A stretch of DNA of 64,000 nucleotides from Bradyrhizobium frederickii. Lineage in GTDB: Bacteria > Pseudomonadota > Alphaproteobacteria > Rhizobiales > Xanthobacteraceae. The stretch spans positions 62,001-126,000 of the forward strand of contig NZ_SPQS01000021.1 in assembly GCF_004570865.1 (NCBI RefSeq), in the 5' to 3' direction. The translations under genes were made by a program, and so were the position numbers. Positions 55,169 to 64,000 of this stretch are shown here, in pieces. Under the pieces are notes generated by a model. The model did no database searches and was not told the DNA's origin. It saw nothing but the letters and a program-made list of their open reading frames with translations. Numbering within the stretch: position 1 is the stretch's first letter; each line of letters opens with the position of its first letter.

Positions 55169-58100
55169 TTAGACCTTGGCTCCCATCATCAGCCGCTCCC
55201 GCAGACGCTGAAACGTCACGTAAAGCATCGGCACCAGGAAGAGTCCGATCGAGCTCGCCGCGAGCATGCCTGCAAACACGGCTGTACCGACTGCCCTGCG
55301 GCTGAGCTCCGCAGCGCCGGTCGCGATCACGAGCGGCACGAGACCAAAAATGAAGGCAACGGAGGTCATCATGACCGCGCGGAAGCGCATATGCGCGCCC
55401 TGGATCGCAGCGTCCTCGAGCGCCACGCCTGCCTCGCGTTGCTCCTTGGCGAATTCAACGATCAGAATCCCGTTCTTGGCGGCGAGCGCAATCAGCACCA
55501 CCAGCCCGATCTGGCCGTAGAGGTCGAGATTGAGGCCGGCGAGCTTGATGCCGACATAGGAGCCGAGCACGCCGACGACAACGGACAGCAACACTGGGAT
55601 CGGGATCATCGTGCTTTCATAGAGCGCCACCAGGAACAAATAGGCAAACAGCACCGCAAGCATCAGAACGATACCGGTCTGGCCGGCGGCCTGTTGTTCC
55701 TGATAGGCGGTGCCAGTCCATGCGAAACTGTACCCCGCAGGCAGTACGCTATTCGACACATCGGCCATTGCGGCCATCGCAGTGCCTGACGAAACTCCGG
55801 GCGCCGGGCTGCCGTTCACCGTCACCGAGCGGTAGTTGTTGTAGCGGGTGATCACCTGAGGGCCGGTCACGATCCTGATCCCGGCCAGTGATCTGATCGG
55901 CACCATCTGTTCGGTGGCGCTGCGCAGATAGATGCGCCAGATATCCGAGATGTCGCTGCGATCGAACGCCTCGCCCTGGACGTTGACCTGCCAGGTGCGG
56001 CCAAACCGGTTGAAGTTGTTGACGTAGATGCCGCCAAGCGTCGCCTGCAGGGCGGTGAAGATGTCGTTGATCCCCACGCCGAGCGCCTGCGCCTTGCCGC
56101 GGTCGATGTCGAGATGGATCGACGGATTAGTCGCAGTGAAGGTGGAAAAGACGCGCGCCAAACGTGGATCGGCATTGGCGGCGCCGATCAGCGCGTTTGT
56201 GACGCTCGAGATCTCGGCCGGGCTCTGTCCTTCCAATGCCTGAAGCTGGTATTCGAACCCGCCGCCGGTGGAGAGACCGATGATCGGTGGCAGGTTGAAC
56301 GGCAGCACATTGGCCTGTCGGACCTGCGCGCCGGCGGCAAAGGTCTGCCGGATCAGTGCTTGCGCGGAATCCGCTGCCGCCTTGCGGTCGGCAAATGGCT
56401 TTAGGCGGGTGACGACGAGGGCGCTGTTCGATTCCGATGCGCCGTCAAGCAGGGAGAAACCGATGATGGCAAGAACGTGGTCAACGGCCGGCATCTGCTT
56501 CAGGACGTCTTCGACCTGCCGGGTGACCTCGCTGGTTCGCGCCACCGACGCGCCGTCCGGCAGTTGGACCGACGTGAAGAAGGCGCCCTGATCTTCCTCG
56601 GGCAGGAAACCCGTCGGCGTGATCAGCGATATGCCGAAGATGCCGGCGGCAAAGAGCAGGACGAGCAGAACGGAGAGGCCGGCCATGCGCACGAGGCGTC
56701 GGACGCCGCTGCCGTAACGGTCACGAATCCAGTCGATGGAGCCGAGGACGCGGCCCATGATGCCGCGCCTTGGCCCGGTGTGGCGCAGGAACAGCGCGCA
56801 CAGGGCGGGCGACAGTGTCAGCGCGTTCAACGCAGAAATCATCATCGCGGCGCTGATCGTCACCGCGAACTGGCGGAAAAGCGTTCCGGAAACGCCTGGA
56901 ATGAATGCGACGGGTACGAAGACCGACAGCAGCACCAGGGTAATCGCGATGATCGGCGCGGTGATCTGGGTCATGGCCTTCTTGCTGGCTTCGGTCGGCG
57001 AAAGGTCCGGTTCCTCCTGCATGACTCGCTCGACGTTCTCGACGACGACGATGGCATCGTCCACGACAATGCCGATGGCGAGCACCATCGCGAGCAGGGA
57101 CACTGTATTTGCTGAATAGCCCAGCACCAGCAGGACTGCGAAAGTGCCGATCAGGCTCACTGGTACCGCGATCGCCGGGATCACCGTCGCCCGGAGATTG
57201 CCGAGGAAGAGGTACACCACGATCACGACCAGCACGAAGGCCTCGCCCAGCGTCTTCAATACCTCCGCGATGGTGTCGCGCACGAAACTCGTGGAATCGT
57301 ATTGCACGAGGTAGCTCAGTCCGGTCGGGAAGTGCTGCGACAGCCGCTGCATCGTCGCCGCCACGGCTTGTGCGGTGGTCATCGCATTGGCTCCCGGCGC
57401 CAGATAGATCGCGACCGGGACGGCTGCGCGTCCGTCGATCCGCGCTTCGCTGTCGAGGTTTTGCGCGCCCATCTCGACACGGGCAACGTCCTTCACCAGC
57501 ACGGATGAGCCGTCCGGGTTGGCGCGCAGCACGATAGCGGCAAATTGATCGACGGTTGCGAGCCTGCCCAGGGTCTGCACGTTGAACTGGAATTGCTGGT
57601 CGTCACTGATCGGGCGCGCGCCGATGCGGCCGACCGGCGCCTGGACGCTTTGCGTGCGAATTGCGGCAATCACGTCCGACGGCGTGAGGTTGAGGCTGGT
57701 GAGCCGCTGCGTGTCAAACCAGATCCGCATCGAGTAGTTCATCTTGGCGAACAGATTGGCCTGGCCGACCCCCGGGGTGCTCGCAATCGCATCGAGCACG
57801 TTGATGATGGCGTAGTTCGTGATGAAGAGCGGATCCTGCTCGCCATTAGCGCTGTAGAGCACGAGGAATTGCAGGATCGACGAGGACCGCTTGCGCACCG
57901 TCACCCCCTGCTGCTGCACTTCGGTCGGCAATTGCGACAGCGCGCTCTGCACGCGGTTGTTGACATTGACGGTGTTGATGTCGGGGTTAGTGCCGAGCGC
58001 GAACGAAACCGTCAGTGTGTAGCTTCCGTCGCTGGCGCTGGTCGATTTCATGTAGAGCGCGCGGTCGACGCCGATGATTTGTGCCTCCAGCGGTTGGGCG

Positions 58101-58285
58101 ACGCTGCTCTCGACAACTTCGGCGGATGCGCCCGGGAAAGTGCCTGAGACCGTGACTTGTGGCGGCACGATGTCCGGAAATTGCGCCACCGGGATCTGCA
58201 TCAGCGCGAGCGCGCCGGCGATGGTGATGATGAAGGCGATCACCATTGCGAGCCGCGGACGATCGATGAAGACCGCAGATATCAT
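55169..58285 (-). CDS. RND efflux permease (AcrB/MexB type, HAE1)
   Basis: A 1038-residue inner-membrane proton-driven pump with 12 helices and two large periplasmic loops. The proton-relay pair is Asp409-Asp410 in GIVVDDAIVVVENVERVM; the relay lysine is in ALAAKNGILIVEFAKE near residue 940. The start MISAVFIDRPRLAMVIAFII is typical of HAE1 pumps for hydrophobic drugs. Its start overlaps the stop of the adaptor gene by four bases (ATGA). No outer-membrane channel gene is in the window, so one elsewhere must be used. Confidence 0.95.
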   Translation of the reverse strand: MISAVFIDRPRLAMVIAFIITIAGALALMQIPVAQFPDIVPPQVTVSGTFPGASAEVVESSVAQPLEAQIIGVDRALYMKSTSASDGSYTLTVSFALGTNPDINTVNVNNRVQSALSQLPTEVQQQGVTVRKRSSSILQFLVLYSANGEQDPLFITNYAIINVLDAIASTPGVGQANLFAKMNYSMRIWFDTQRLTSLNLTPSDVIAAIRTQSVQAPVGRIGARPISDDQQFQFNVQTLGRLATVDQFAAIVLRANPDGSSVLVKDVARVEMGAQNLDSEARIDGRAAVPVAIYLAPGANAMTTAQAVAATMQRLSQHFPTGLSYLVQYDSTSFVRDTIAEVLKTLGEAFVLVVIVVYLFLGNLRATVIPAIAVPVSLIGTFAVLLVLGYSANTVSLLAMVLAIGIVVDDAIVVVENVERVMQEEPDLSPTEASKKAMTQITAPIIAITLVLLSVFVPVAFIPGVSGTLFRQFAVTISAAMMISALNALTLSPALCALFLRHTGPRRGIMGRVLGSIDWIRDRYGSGVRRLVRMAGLSVLLVLLFAAGIFGISLITPTGFLPEEDQGAFFTSVQLPDGASVARTSEVTRQVEDVLKQMPAVDHVLAIIGFSLLDGASESNSALVVTRLKPFADRKAAADSAQALIRQTFAAGAQVRQANVLPFNLPPIIGLSTGGGFEYQLQALEGQSPAEISSVTNALIGAANADPRLARVFSTFTATNPSIHLDIDRGKAQALGVGINDIFTALQATLGGIYVNNFNRFGRTWQVNVQGEAFDRSDISDIWRIYLRSATEQMVPIRSLAGIRIVTGPQVITRYNNYRSVTVNGSPAPGVSSGTAMAAMADVSNSVLPAGYSFAWTGTAYQEQQAAGQTGIVLMLAVLFAYLFLVALYESTMIPIPVLLSVVVGVLGSYVGIKLAGLNLDLYGQIGLVVLIALAAKNGILIVEFAKEQREAGVALEDAAIQGAHMRFRAVMMTSVAFIFGLVPLVIATGAAELSRRAVGTAVFAGMLAASSIGLFLVPMLYVTFQRLRERLMMGAKV

Positions 58286-59520
58286 GGCTTGTCGTCCGTG
58301 CCGGCCTTACCGGGGGTGCTGGGAGCTGCCTGCGGAGCCGTACCATCCGCAGCCTTCATGCTCGACAGGATCAGGGGACTTGCCGGCCCCGGCAAAACGA
58401 CCTGGCCGGGGCGAACCCGCTGCAGGCCCTCGACAATGACGCTGTCGCCGGCCGCGAGCCCGGCGATGACCGCCGCGATGGTCGGGGTCGATTGCCCGAG
58501 CTGGATGCGGCGCTGCTCGGCCTTGTTGTCGGCGCCGACGGCAAGAACATAATGGCCCTGCTGATCGGAGAGCACGGCGGAGCGCGGGATCGCTAGCACC
58601 TCGATCGGTTGGACGCCCTCCAGCACGACGGTAACGAACTCACCGTCGGTCAACTCGTGAACTGTGACGCCGGCCGCCGAGGACGCCCGCAGGATAGGAT
58701 TGCCGATCTCGCCGCGCACGGTGATCGTGTCGGTGTTTTGGGCGATGGTGTTGTCGACGAAATTCAGTGTGCCGGACTGGCCGTACATGCGGCCGTCGGT
58801 TAGTCGCAGCCTGATGACGACGGCCTCCAGGCCTCCTTGCGGCGCGTATCGTTCCCGCAGTTCCAATCCCTGGCGCAGCGGCACGGGGAAGGTGACGTAC
58901 ATCGGGTCCTGGCTGACGATGGTGGTCAGCACGCCCGAGCTTGGGCCGACAACGTTGCCTTCGGTCAATGCCGTGCGTCCGATCTTACCGGCGATCGGGG
59001 CGCGGATCGTCGTGTAGTCAAGATTGATCCGGGAGGCCTGAACCTGGGCTTGTGCGGCCTGGACCTGGGCTTCGAGGCTGAGCTGGTTCGCAATGGCGGC
59101 GTCGTAGGTGGACTGCTGCCCGGCAGGGCCTCCGAGCAGAGTCCGCGCGCGTTCCGTCGTCTGTTTGGCATTATCGAGTGTGGCCTGAAGTTGAGCCACC
59201 TGCGCCTGTTTCCATGCCAGATCCGCTTCGAACGGACCACGCTCGAGCCGGTAGAGCTCATCGCCTTTGCTGATCTCGGCGCCTTCCTCGAAGAGGCGCC
59301 GTTCCAGAAATGCAGTGACGCGCGCAACGACATTGACCCGATTGATCGCTTCGATCCGCCCGAGAAACTCACTCCTCTCGGTGATCGGTCGCCTTGTCGC
59401 TTCCACGACGCCGACCGCGGGTGGGCCAGGGCCGGCGGGTTGGGTCCGGGCCCACCCGCTGGCGATGATCGTCAGGAGAATTGCCGCCAGCAGCCTCATC
59501 GAAACGCCAGCAAGGTTCAT
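58282..59520 (-). CDS. RND efflux periplasmic adaptor
   Basis: A 412-residue membrane-fusion protein. A signal peptide or anchor (1-27), then a split barrel-sandwich/lipoyl domain (EFLGRIEAINRVNVVARVTA and DYTTIRAPIAGKIGRTALTEGNVV) flanking a coiled-coil hairpin (WKQAQVAQLQATLDNAKQTT), then a beta-barrel and membrane-proximal domain. There is no N-terminal lipid cysteine. AAGGAGCG lies before the ATG at 59520. It is translationally coupled to the permease. Confidence 0.93.
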   Translation of the reverse strand: MNLAGVSMRLLAAILLTIIASGWARTQPAGPGPPAVGVVEATRRPITERSEFLGRIEAINRVNVVARVTAFLERRLFEEGAEISKGDELYRLERGPFEADLAWKQAQVAQLQATLDNAKQTTERARTLLGGPAGQQSTYDAAIANQLSLEAQVQAAQAQVQASRINLDYTTIRAPIAGKIGRTALTEGNVVGPSSGVLTTIVSQDPMYVTFPVPLRQGLELRERYAPQGGLEAVVIRLRLTDGRMYGQSGTLNFVDNTIAQNTDTITVRGEIGNPILRASSAAGVTVHELTDGEFVTVVLEGVQPIEVLAIPRSAVLSDQQGHYVLAVGADNKAEQRRIQLGQSTPTIAAVIAGLAAGDSVIVEGLQRVRPGQVVLPGPASPLILSSMKAADGTAPQAAPSTPGKAGTDDKP

Positions 59521-59590
59521 GGTCCGCTCCTTGCAACCAGGCTTGTTGCAACCAGGCTTGGGACCGGGCCGATGCTTCACCGGTGCCGTA

Positions 59591-59863
59591 TCACTCCCGC
59601 GGTGTTCGATTGCTGCGCACGGGCTCGTCGTAACCCTTGCGGCGGCTATAGAACATCAGTGCGATCAGGCCACAGCCGGACACCAGCATCAGGAGTGCAG
59701 CTCCCGCCAAGATGGCGTTGCGGTAAAACGGCAGTGATGGCGTTTCCTGCCATACCGCCACGGTGTACCAAGTCGCCACAACGAGAAGCGCTGCGAGAAT
59801 GGCTCCGAGAAGCCACAGATTGGTGTGGCGCACGATGTCCTCCATCGTCTGTTGGAGTTGCAT
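59591..59863 (-). CDS. Small two-helix membrane protein upstream of the efflux operon
   Basis: A 90-residue protein with two membrane helices (NLWLLGAILAALLVVATWYTV and AILAGAALLMLVSGCGLIAL) and a basic C-terminus. It precedes the adaptor by 70 bases on the same strand, so it may belong to the efflux operon. The region between has the direct repeat TTGCAACCAGGC. Function unknown. Confidence 0.6.
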   Translation of the reverse strand: MQLQQTMEDIVRHTNLWLLGAILAALLVVATWYTVAVWQETPSLPFYRNAILAGAALLMLVSGCGLIALMFYSRRKGYDEPVRSNRTPRE

Positions 59864-59909
59864 GGCCTTCACAGCCCTGCGGCTGTGTGGGGATCGCGCA
59901 AGGGTAGGC

Positions 59910-60188
59910 CTAGCGCCACCGCCAACCGCAGCGACGACGTCCGCGATGCCACCAGCAAACCCAGCGGCGGCTGCGCGGCCGCCGGCGGCGCCAGCCAGGA
60001 GGAGGCGGCGGTCCCCATTGAGCTTGCGTCAGGAGATCCGACGGCCGGTCGTTCTGGCCAAGCTCGGGTGCGATCGGCATCGCTTCCGCAACCGCAATGA
60101 AGCGGACGCCGATGGCGCCTATCGCCGCGCCGGCTACGACATTTTGAGCAAGACCAAGGAAAGCGCGACGATTGGGGAGATCCATCAT
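59910..60188 (-). CDS. Small exported Arg/Trp-rich protein
   Basis: A 92-residue protein with a Tat-like signal (NRRAFLGLAQNVVAGAAIGA), a Pro-rich spacer (WGPPPPPGW), and a Cys/Trp/Arg tail (RRRWVCWWHRGRRRCGWRWR-like). It belongs to a recurrent rhizobial family of unknown function. AGGAG is 6 bases before the double ATG. It follows the HdeD gene by 15 bases, so the two form an operon. Confidence 0.65.
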   Translation of the reverse strand: MMDLPNRRAFLGLAQNVVAGAAIGAIGVRFIAVAEAMPIAPELGQNDRPSDLLTQAQWGPPPPPGWRRRRPRSRRWVCWWHRGRRRCGWRWR

Positions 60189-60203
60189 CTTTTTCTCCTT
60201 ATG

Positions 60204-60761
60204 TTATGCAGTCCGCCGCGCAGACTGGAACGCGTAGATCAGCCAGGCGAGGCCGTGCGAGATCAGGTCGACGCCAAGCAGGAATCCGAGGAGCCACGGG
60301 CTGATGGTGGGGAAGCTGAACAGGGTCAACGCGCCCGCAGCCAACCCGAAGACGCCGGAGGTCAGCATCATCCATCCGTTCTGGCCCCAATGAGCAAAGC
60401 TCAGCACGCATCGAATGACGCCTGAGGCGATCAGGATCGCGCCGAGGAAATAAGTGAGGATCAGGGCGCCGGAGGCGGGCTGGGTCAGCAGCACGAGCCC
60501 GAAGGCGACGTAGAGGGCGCCGAGCAAAATCTGCCACAGGAAGCCGCCCCATCCTTTGGTCCAGAAGGCGTGGGCGATCTCGAACGCGCCGGCCGCGATC
60601 GCCGTCAGTCCGATCAACTTCACGCTGATAATGGTTGCGAACACCACGTCGCTGAGAGCTGCGATACCGGCGGCGATCATGACGACGCCAAGGAGAGCGC
60701 AGACCCACAGGGGAGGAGGGCCCAGAACTGCGATGCCGGACCGGCTGTCATAGACTGTCAT
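60204..60761 (-). CDS. HdeD-family acid-resistance membrane protein
   Basis: A 185-residue protein with six membrane helices in two DUF308/HdeD repeats (ALLGVVMIAAGIAALSDVVF; LLGALYVAFGLVLLTQPASG). HdeD helps Escherichia coli survive acid at high density, but the biochemical role is open. The gene begins a minus-strand operon with the small Arg/Trp-rich exported protein. Confidence 0.88.
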   Translation of the reverse strand: MTVYDSRSGIAVLGPPPLWVCALLGVVMIAAGIAALSDVVFATIISVKLIGLTAIAAGAFEIAHAFWTKGWGGFLWQILLGALYVAFGLVLLTQPASGALILTYFLGAILIASGVIRCVLSFAHWGQNGWMMLTSGVFGLAAGALTLFSFPTISPWLLGFLLGVDLISHGLAWLIYAFQSARRTA

Positions 60762-60898
60762 GCCACGCTCCTGATCTACTAGATAGCTACCCCGACGCGA
60801 CGGTAGCTTCGGAGCCGGAGCGTCGACATCCGACGAAACCCTGAGCGACGATGCGGGAATGTTCGCATGAAGTCTCGGGAGCGATTCCGGTGAACGAG

Positions 60899-61384
60899 CT
60901 ATCGCCTGCCGCGCGGTCCCAGAGTCAGGTTGGTCACTCCCGCTGCAAGATTGATTCCGATAGATCGCTCGATCGACAGCGGCTGCAACATCACGCTTCG
61001 GCGCGAGCCGCCAATCAGGACATTCGCCCCGAGCCCGGGACCGAATGCGACATTGCCGCTTGCTCCCACATAGCTTCCTCGCAGCGTAGCGGGGCCGATC
61101 CGCGAATTCTTGGCGAAGACGGCCCAGGAGAGAGTCCCCGCCCAGGTCACTCCCAGGTCGAGTCCAACGCGCCTTATTCGTCCCTCATAGATATATTGTC
61201 GAGGAGGTCTGCGCGCATAGAAGAAAGTGCAGCGCAGCGATTGAGCTGATCCAAGGACCAAGCCCACGCGCGGGGAGCTGAGGCATAACAGTCGGCCGAC
61301 CCGGAATGCGTCGGCGCGGACGGGCGAGGCGGCGGTGCACAGCAACGCGCATGAGGCAGCGCAAAGGAACCGTGTCATTCGCAT
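60899..61384 (-). CDS. DUF992 exported protein
   Basis: A 161-residue protein with a signal peptide (about 1-24) and a DUF992 domain: GRLLCLSSPRVGLVLGSAQSL, RCTFF, YEGRIRRVGLDLGVTWAG, LSWAVFA, LRGSYVGASGNVAFGPGLGA, NVLIGGSRRSVMLQPLSIE. DUF992 proteins are exported and their function is unknown. The gene starts one base from the stop of the membrane protein on its upstream side, so they are co-transcribed. Confidence 0.85.
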   Translation of the reverse strand: MRMTRFLCAASCALLCTAASPVRADAFRVGRLLCLSSPRVGLVLGSAQSLRCTFFYARRPPRQYIYEGRIRRVGLDLGVTWAGTLSWAVFAKNSRIGPATLRGSYVGASGNVAFGPGLGANVLIGGSRRSVMLQPLSIERSIGINLAAGVTNLTLGPRGRR

Positions 61385-61984
61385 TCAAGCCTCCATCTGG
61401 TTGTTTATGGATGCGGTCGCCGGCCGGCGATCCTGGCGAAGCCAGAACGTGATGCCGAGGCCGATCAGCAGCACCGCGCCAAGCAGGAAGAAGAAGACGG
61501 ATTGCTTCAGCCACGATATCGCCGGGACGGTCACGCCCATCGCAAGGCCGAGAAACGAGATTTGTAGCGACAGTAGGCTGACGCCCGCGAGGAACGTGCC
61601 GAGCGCCAGCAACGTCAGCAGGACCAGGCCGGTTGCCGGTGTCGGAAGCAATTGCTGGACCCCCGACATCAGCATGATGTTCATCGTGACCAGGACGGCG
61701 ATCCAGTGCAGCGCCTGGGTCCAAATCAATCGGAGCTGGGCGTCCTTGCCTTGCGTCTCGGGCCATTTCGTGACGACGCAAACCACGCCAATGGCGAGCG
61801 CCAGGAATTCCCAGTAGCCGACGAGAGGCTGGTGGGAGACGTTGGTATAGGCGACGCCTGCGACGGCGAGCACCAGCGCCACCACATAAGGGAGTTGCTC
61901 CCACAGGAAATGGGCCATCCTGGATTGCGGCGAGGAGGACGCTGTGCCCTCGCTGCCTGATACATCGGTCTCGCTCATAGCCAT
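61385..61984 (-). CDS. Integral membrane protein of unknown function
   Basis: A 199-residue protein with an acidic, Ser-rich N-terminus and five or six hydrophobic helices (YVVALVLAVAGVAYT, LALAIGVVCVV, WIAVLVTMNIMLM, LVLLTLLALGTFLAGVSLL, VFFFLLGAVLLIGLGITFWL). No family recognised. It lies between an AI-2E transporter (4 bases upstream) and DUF992 (touching) and is part of the same operon. Confidence 0.7.
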   Translation of the reverse strand: MAMSETDVSGSEGTASSSPQSRMAHFLWEQLPYVVALVLAVAGVAYTNVSHQPLVGYWEFLALAIGVVCVVTKWPETQGKDAQLRLIWTQALHWIAVLVTMNIMLMSGVQQLLPTPATGLVLLTLLALGTFLAGVSLLSLQISFLGLAMGVTVPAISWLKQSVFFFLLGAVLLIGLGITFWLRQDRRPATASINNQMEA

Positions 61985-61988
61985 CCAC

Positions 61989-63110
61989 TCACGCTTGCTT
62001 GCTGCTGAACGTCGGCTTTGGCTCGTCGCCGAGATGGTCCTCGACGTAGAACCGGATGATTGCGACGCGGCCGATCGCGACCAGGGGCATGGCCATCGCG
62101 ATGCCCAGTATCCCGAACAGCGCGCCAAGCATGACAATCGCGACCAGCGTCCAGGCAGGGGGGATCTCGACCGCCTGACGGTGGATCAGCGGGCCGATCA
62201 CATAGCCCTCGATCGACTGGATGATTGTGTAGATTAGCACGGCCCAGATCAGCAGCGAGCCGCCGAGTGGCATTGCGACCAGCGCGATAGGAATCGCCGC
62301 CACGATCGGTCCAAGGTAGGGAATGAAGTTCGACAAACCCGCCTGCAGTCCGAGCACGAGAGGTCCGGGCAGGCCGACCAGATAGAGCGCGATCCAGACG
62401 CACAGTGTCATGAGAAGGATCCGAATGAACTGTCCGATCAGCCACAACCGCATCACACTGCCCATCTCATCCATGACCGCTCTTGTTCGCGCTCGGTAGG
62501 GTCGCTTCACCAGCATGACCAGGCTCTCGCGATGGCTGATCGGATCGAAGGCGAAGAGAATTCCGAGAAACAGGATGACTAACGCGCCGGTCAGAAGACT
62601 CGATGCTCCGCCGAGCACGAATTGGGCGTGGCTGAGAAAGCGCCCCTGATCGGAGAACAGCCATTGTGCAAAGTCGCGGCCCCATTCCGGGCCGAGAAGG
62701 TCGACGCCGTATGACAGGAGATGCTCCTGAAGGATGTCGATCTGGCTGTCCATGACCTTCAACAGGAGGCGCGTCTGCTCCGGCAGCTTGCCTGCGCCCC
62801 ATACCAACCCAAATCCGGAAAGAGCGGAGAACAGGAGCAGGACCAGCGTCAGCCGCCAGGTACGAGCGAGCGGAAGGACCGGCGCCAGTGCCCTTGCGCA
62901 GGCATCGAGAAATGCGCCGAACAACACGCCTGCAAAGATGAGCAGGAGACTGGACACTGTCTGCCACGCCAGAAACAGGAAGACACAGGCAGCTAGCAGG
63001 CTGAGCCCCGTCGCGAGAATGCTGCGCTTGGCCTGCCCCGGCAGGCCGGGGGATTCGTCGTGCGAAACAAGTTCGCAAAGCCGCTCCGGCCCTGTCCTGG
63101 AATCGCTCAT
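61989..63110 (-). CDS. AI-2E family transporter, second copy
   Basis: A 373-residue inner-membrane exporter of the PerM family, with eight helices and the usual motifs (RVGLTLV-like LVLLLFSALSGFGL, GPLVLGLQAGLSNFIPYLGPIVAAIP, QSIEGYVIGPLIHRQAVEIPP). GGGGAGATC precedes the ATG at 63110. The next gene starts 4 bases after its stop. It is not closely similar to the family member at 42391 by eye. Confidence 0.87.
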   Translation of the reverse strand: MSDSRTGPERLCELVSHDESPGLPGQAKRSILATGLSLLAACVFLFLAWQTVSSLLLIFAGVLFGAFLDACARALAPVLPLARTWRLTLVLLLFSALSGFGLVWGAGKLPEQTRLLLKVMDSQIDILQEHLLSYGVDLLGPEWGRDFAQWLFSDQGRFLSHAQFVLGGASSLLTGALVILFLGILFAFDPISHRESLVMLVKRPYRARTRAVMDEMGSVMRLWLIGQFIRILLMTLCVWIALYLVGLPGPLVLGLQAGLSNFIPYLGPIVAAIPIALVAMPLGGSLLIWAVLIYTIIQSIEGYVIGPLIHRQAVEIPPAWTLVAIVMLGALFGILGIAMAMPLVAIGRVAIIRFYVEDHLGDEPKPTFSSKQA

Positions 63111-63151
63111 GGATCTCCCCAATCACCAGGGTGGATGATGGTTCGCGGCAC

Positions 63152-63388
63152 CTAGGTGCGGACGCGCCGGCTGCCAAAGTGCGGATGCTTGCCGCCGCGA
63201 TGACGCCAGTAGCGGTGCTTGGTCGGGTTCGTATTGGTATTGGGCGCCACGTTCTTCGGCGCCGACATGCCGGAGTCCTTCGGTGACGCCTCCATGCCGG
63301 TTGGCTGGGCTGGCAACGGGGTTGGGGATGCGGAAACGGCCATCAACCCGCCCAGGATCAGGGCGCCCCAGAAGATTCGGATGCTCAT
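63152..63388 (-). CDS. Small exported protein, His/Arg-rich
   Basis: A 78-residue protein with a signal peptide (MSIRIFWGALILGGLMAVSA) and a Pro/Asn/Thr-rich tail that ends basic (TKHRYWRHRGGKHPHFGSRR). GGAGG six bases before the ATG at 63388 decides the start over the ATG at 63400. Function unknown; such short basic secreted proteins are common in this group. Confidence 0.6.
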   Translation of the reverse strand: MSIRIFWGALILGGLMAVSASPTPLPAQPTGMEASPKDSGMSAPKNVAPNTNTNPTKHRYWRHRGGKHPHFGSRRVRT

Positions 63389-63418
63389 TTTCGCCTCCAT
63401 GCTGCCAGGGACAAGAAC

Positions 63419-64000
63419 TCAAATCGAAATGGCTCCGGTGGACAGTGCGTACACGCCGGCACATGCTGCGATCGTGATCGCCGCAAAGAGGATTGCCTCG
63501 AGCGGCCTGAACGCAGCTTCCTTGCGCTCGCGCTTGGCAATAAGAAACAGCAGCGTGCCGGGCGCATAGAGGATCGAGGACAGCAAGAGAAACTTTGGCC
63601 CGCCTGCGTAGATCATGCCGGCCGCGTAGAACGTCGCAACAGCCGAGCGGATCCAGTCACCAACACGCGCGCGCTCGCCAGTGCGGTAGGTCTCGCCGGT
63701 CCAGGCGAGCTTGAGACCGTAGGCCGCAACAAGGAAATATGGGATCAGCGTCATCGCGCTCGTCATCTTCAAGGCGAGCGTGAACGCGTATTCCGCAAAC
63801 CAGGTTACCAGGAGGAAGGTCTGGATGACGCAATTGGTGAGCCAGAGCGCTCCAGAAGGCACCTTGTACGCGTTCACTGTTGCGAGAAAGGAGGGCATGG
63901 TGCGGTGAACCGCGGCGGAATGCAGCACCTCAGCGGCCAATAGTGACCAGGACAGGTAGTTGCCGAGGACCGAGATCAGGAGCGCCACGCTGATGAACAC
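63419..64000 (-). CDS. Amino-acid permease, C-terminal part (runs off the window)
   Basis: The visible 193 residues form the last helices of an APC-superfamily permease, most like basic amino-acid/arginine-ornithine antiporters: LGNYLSWSLLAAEVLHSAAV, PSGALWLTNCVIQTFLLVTW, LIPYFLVAAYGLKLAW, and YAPGTLLFLIAKRERKEAAF. The start lies beyond base 64000. Its stop is 31 bases from the next small gene on the same strand. Confidence 0.8.
   Translation of the reverse strand: MFISVALLISVLGNYLSWSLLAAEVLHSAAVHRTMPSFLATVNAYKVPSGALWLTNCVIQTFLLVTWFAEYAFTLALKMTSAMTLIPYFLVAAYGLKLAWTGETYRTGERARVGDWIRSAVATFYAAGMIYAGGPKFLLLSSILYAPGTLLFLIAKRERKEAAFRPLEAILFAAITIAACAGVYALSTGAISI

Overview
The window is high-GC DNA of alphaproteobacterial type, most likely Bradyrhizobium or a close relative in the Nitrobacteraceae. 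This is an inference from the protein families, from the GAAC-N7-GAAC LexA boxes next to uvrA and ssb, and from several families of intergenic palindromic repeats. No rRNA, tRNA, CRISPR array, complete insertion sequence or prophage is visible. Most of it is ordinary chromosome, with a patchier accessory stretch at about 50-55 kb.

0.1-14.3 kb: small stress and envelope genes (DUF1127, MltB-type transglycosylase, DUF2189 membrane protein, DUF3597, two small GNAT proteins, TPR, SPW), an acyl-CoA ligase with a PPC/DUF296 protein, a small AAA ATPase, a higBA pair, degenerate repeat DNA, and an mxaD-like plus beta-propeller operon. 14.0-15.0 kb: a HAD phosphatase, a DUF433/DUF5615 VapBC-like pair, and a convergent frameshifted gene. 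15.0-24.3 kb: uvrA and ssb, each with a LexA box, separated by two intact outer-membrane beta-barrel genes and one truncated copy that share the same terminator hairpin; then gyrA. 24.4-29.4 kb: coaD, two cyclophilins, queA and asd. Upstream of asd lies what looks like a complete ribosome-mediated attenuator: a strong promoter, a leaderless 23-codon Thr-rich leader ORF, a candidate antiterminator and an intrinsic terminator.

29.5-35.7 kb: a PepSY gene, a TetR regulator and a patatin lipoprotein; the PepSY and patatin promoters share an operator-like 18-mer. Then tgt, which lacks the usual zinc cysteines, a zinc-ribbon gene, cysK and an orphan BrnA antitoxin. 35.7-45 kb: a metacaspase-like protein, an EamA transporter, a RidA protein, two small secreted proteins, a stand-alone formyl-THF hydrolase-like protein, small zinc-ribbon proteins, an AI-2E exporter and a Nudix protein. 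45.2-48.5 kb: a large Mfd-family helicase.

48.9-55.1 kb is accessory in character: short orphan genes, an H-NS oligomerisation domain without its DNA-binding half, an AT-rich promoter followed by a long hairpin and a 33-residue membrane peptide, and a decayed serine hydrolase. 55.2-64 kb is a minus-strand block: RND efflux permease and adaptor, small membrane and secreted proteins, HdeD, DUF992, a second AI-2E exporter and, running off the edge, an amino-acid permease.

Four palindromic repeats begin at, or supply, the stop codon of the neighbouring gene (HAD gene, queA, and two small genes). Start codons were chosen from ribosome-binding sites and family resemblance and are predictions.
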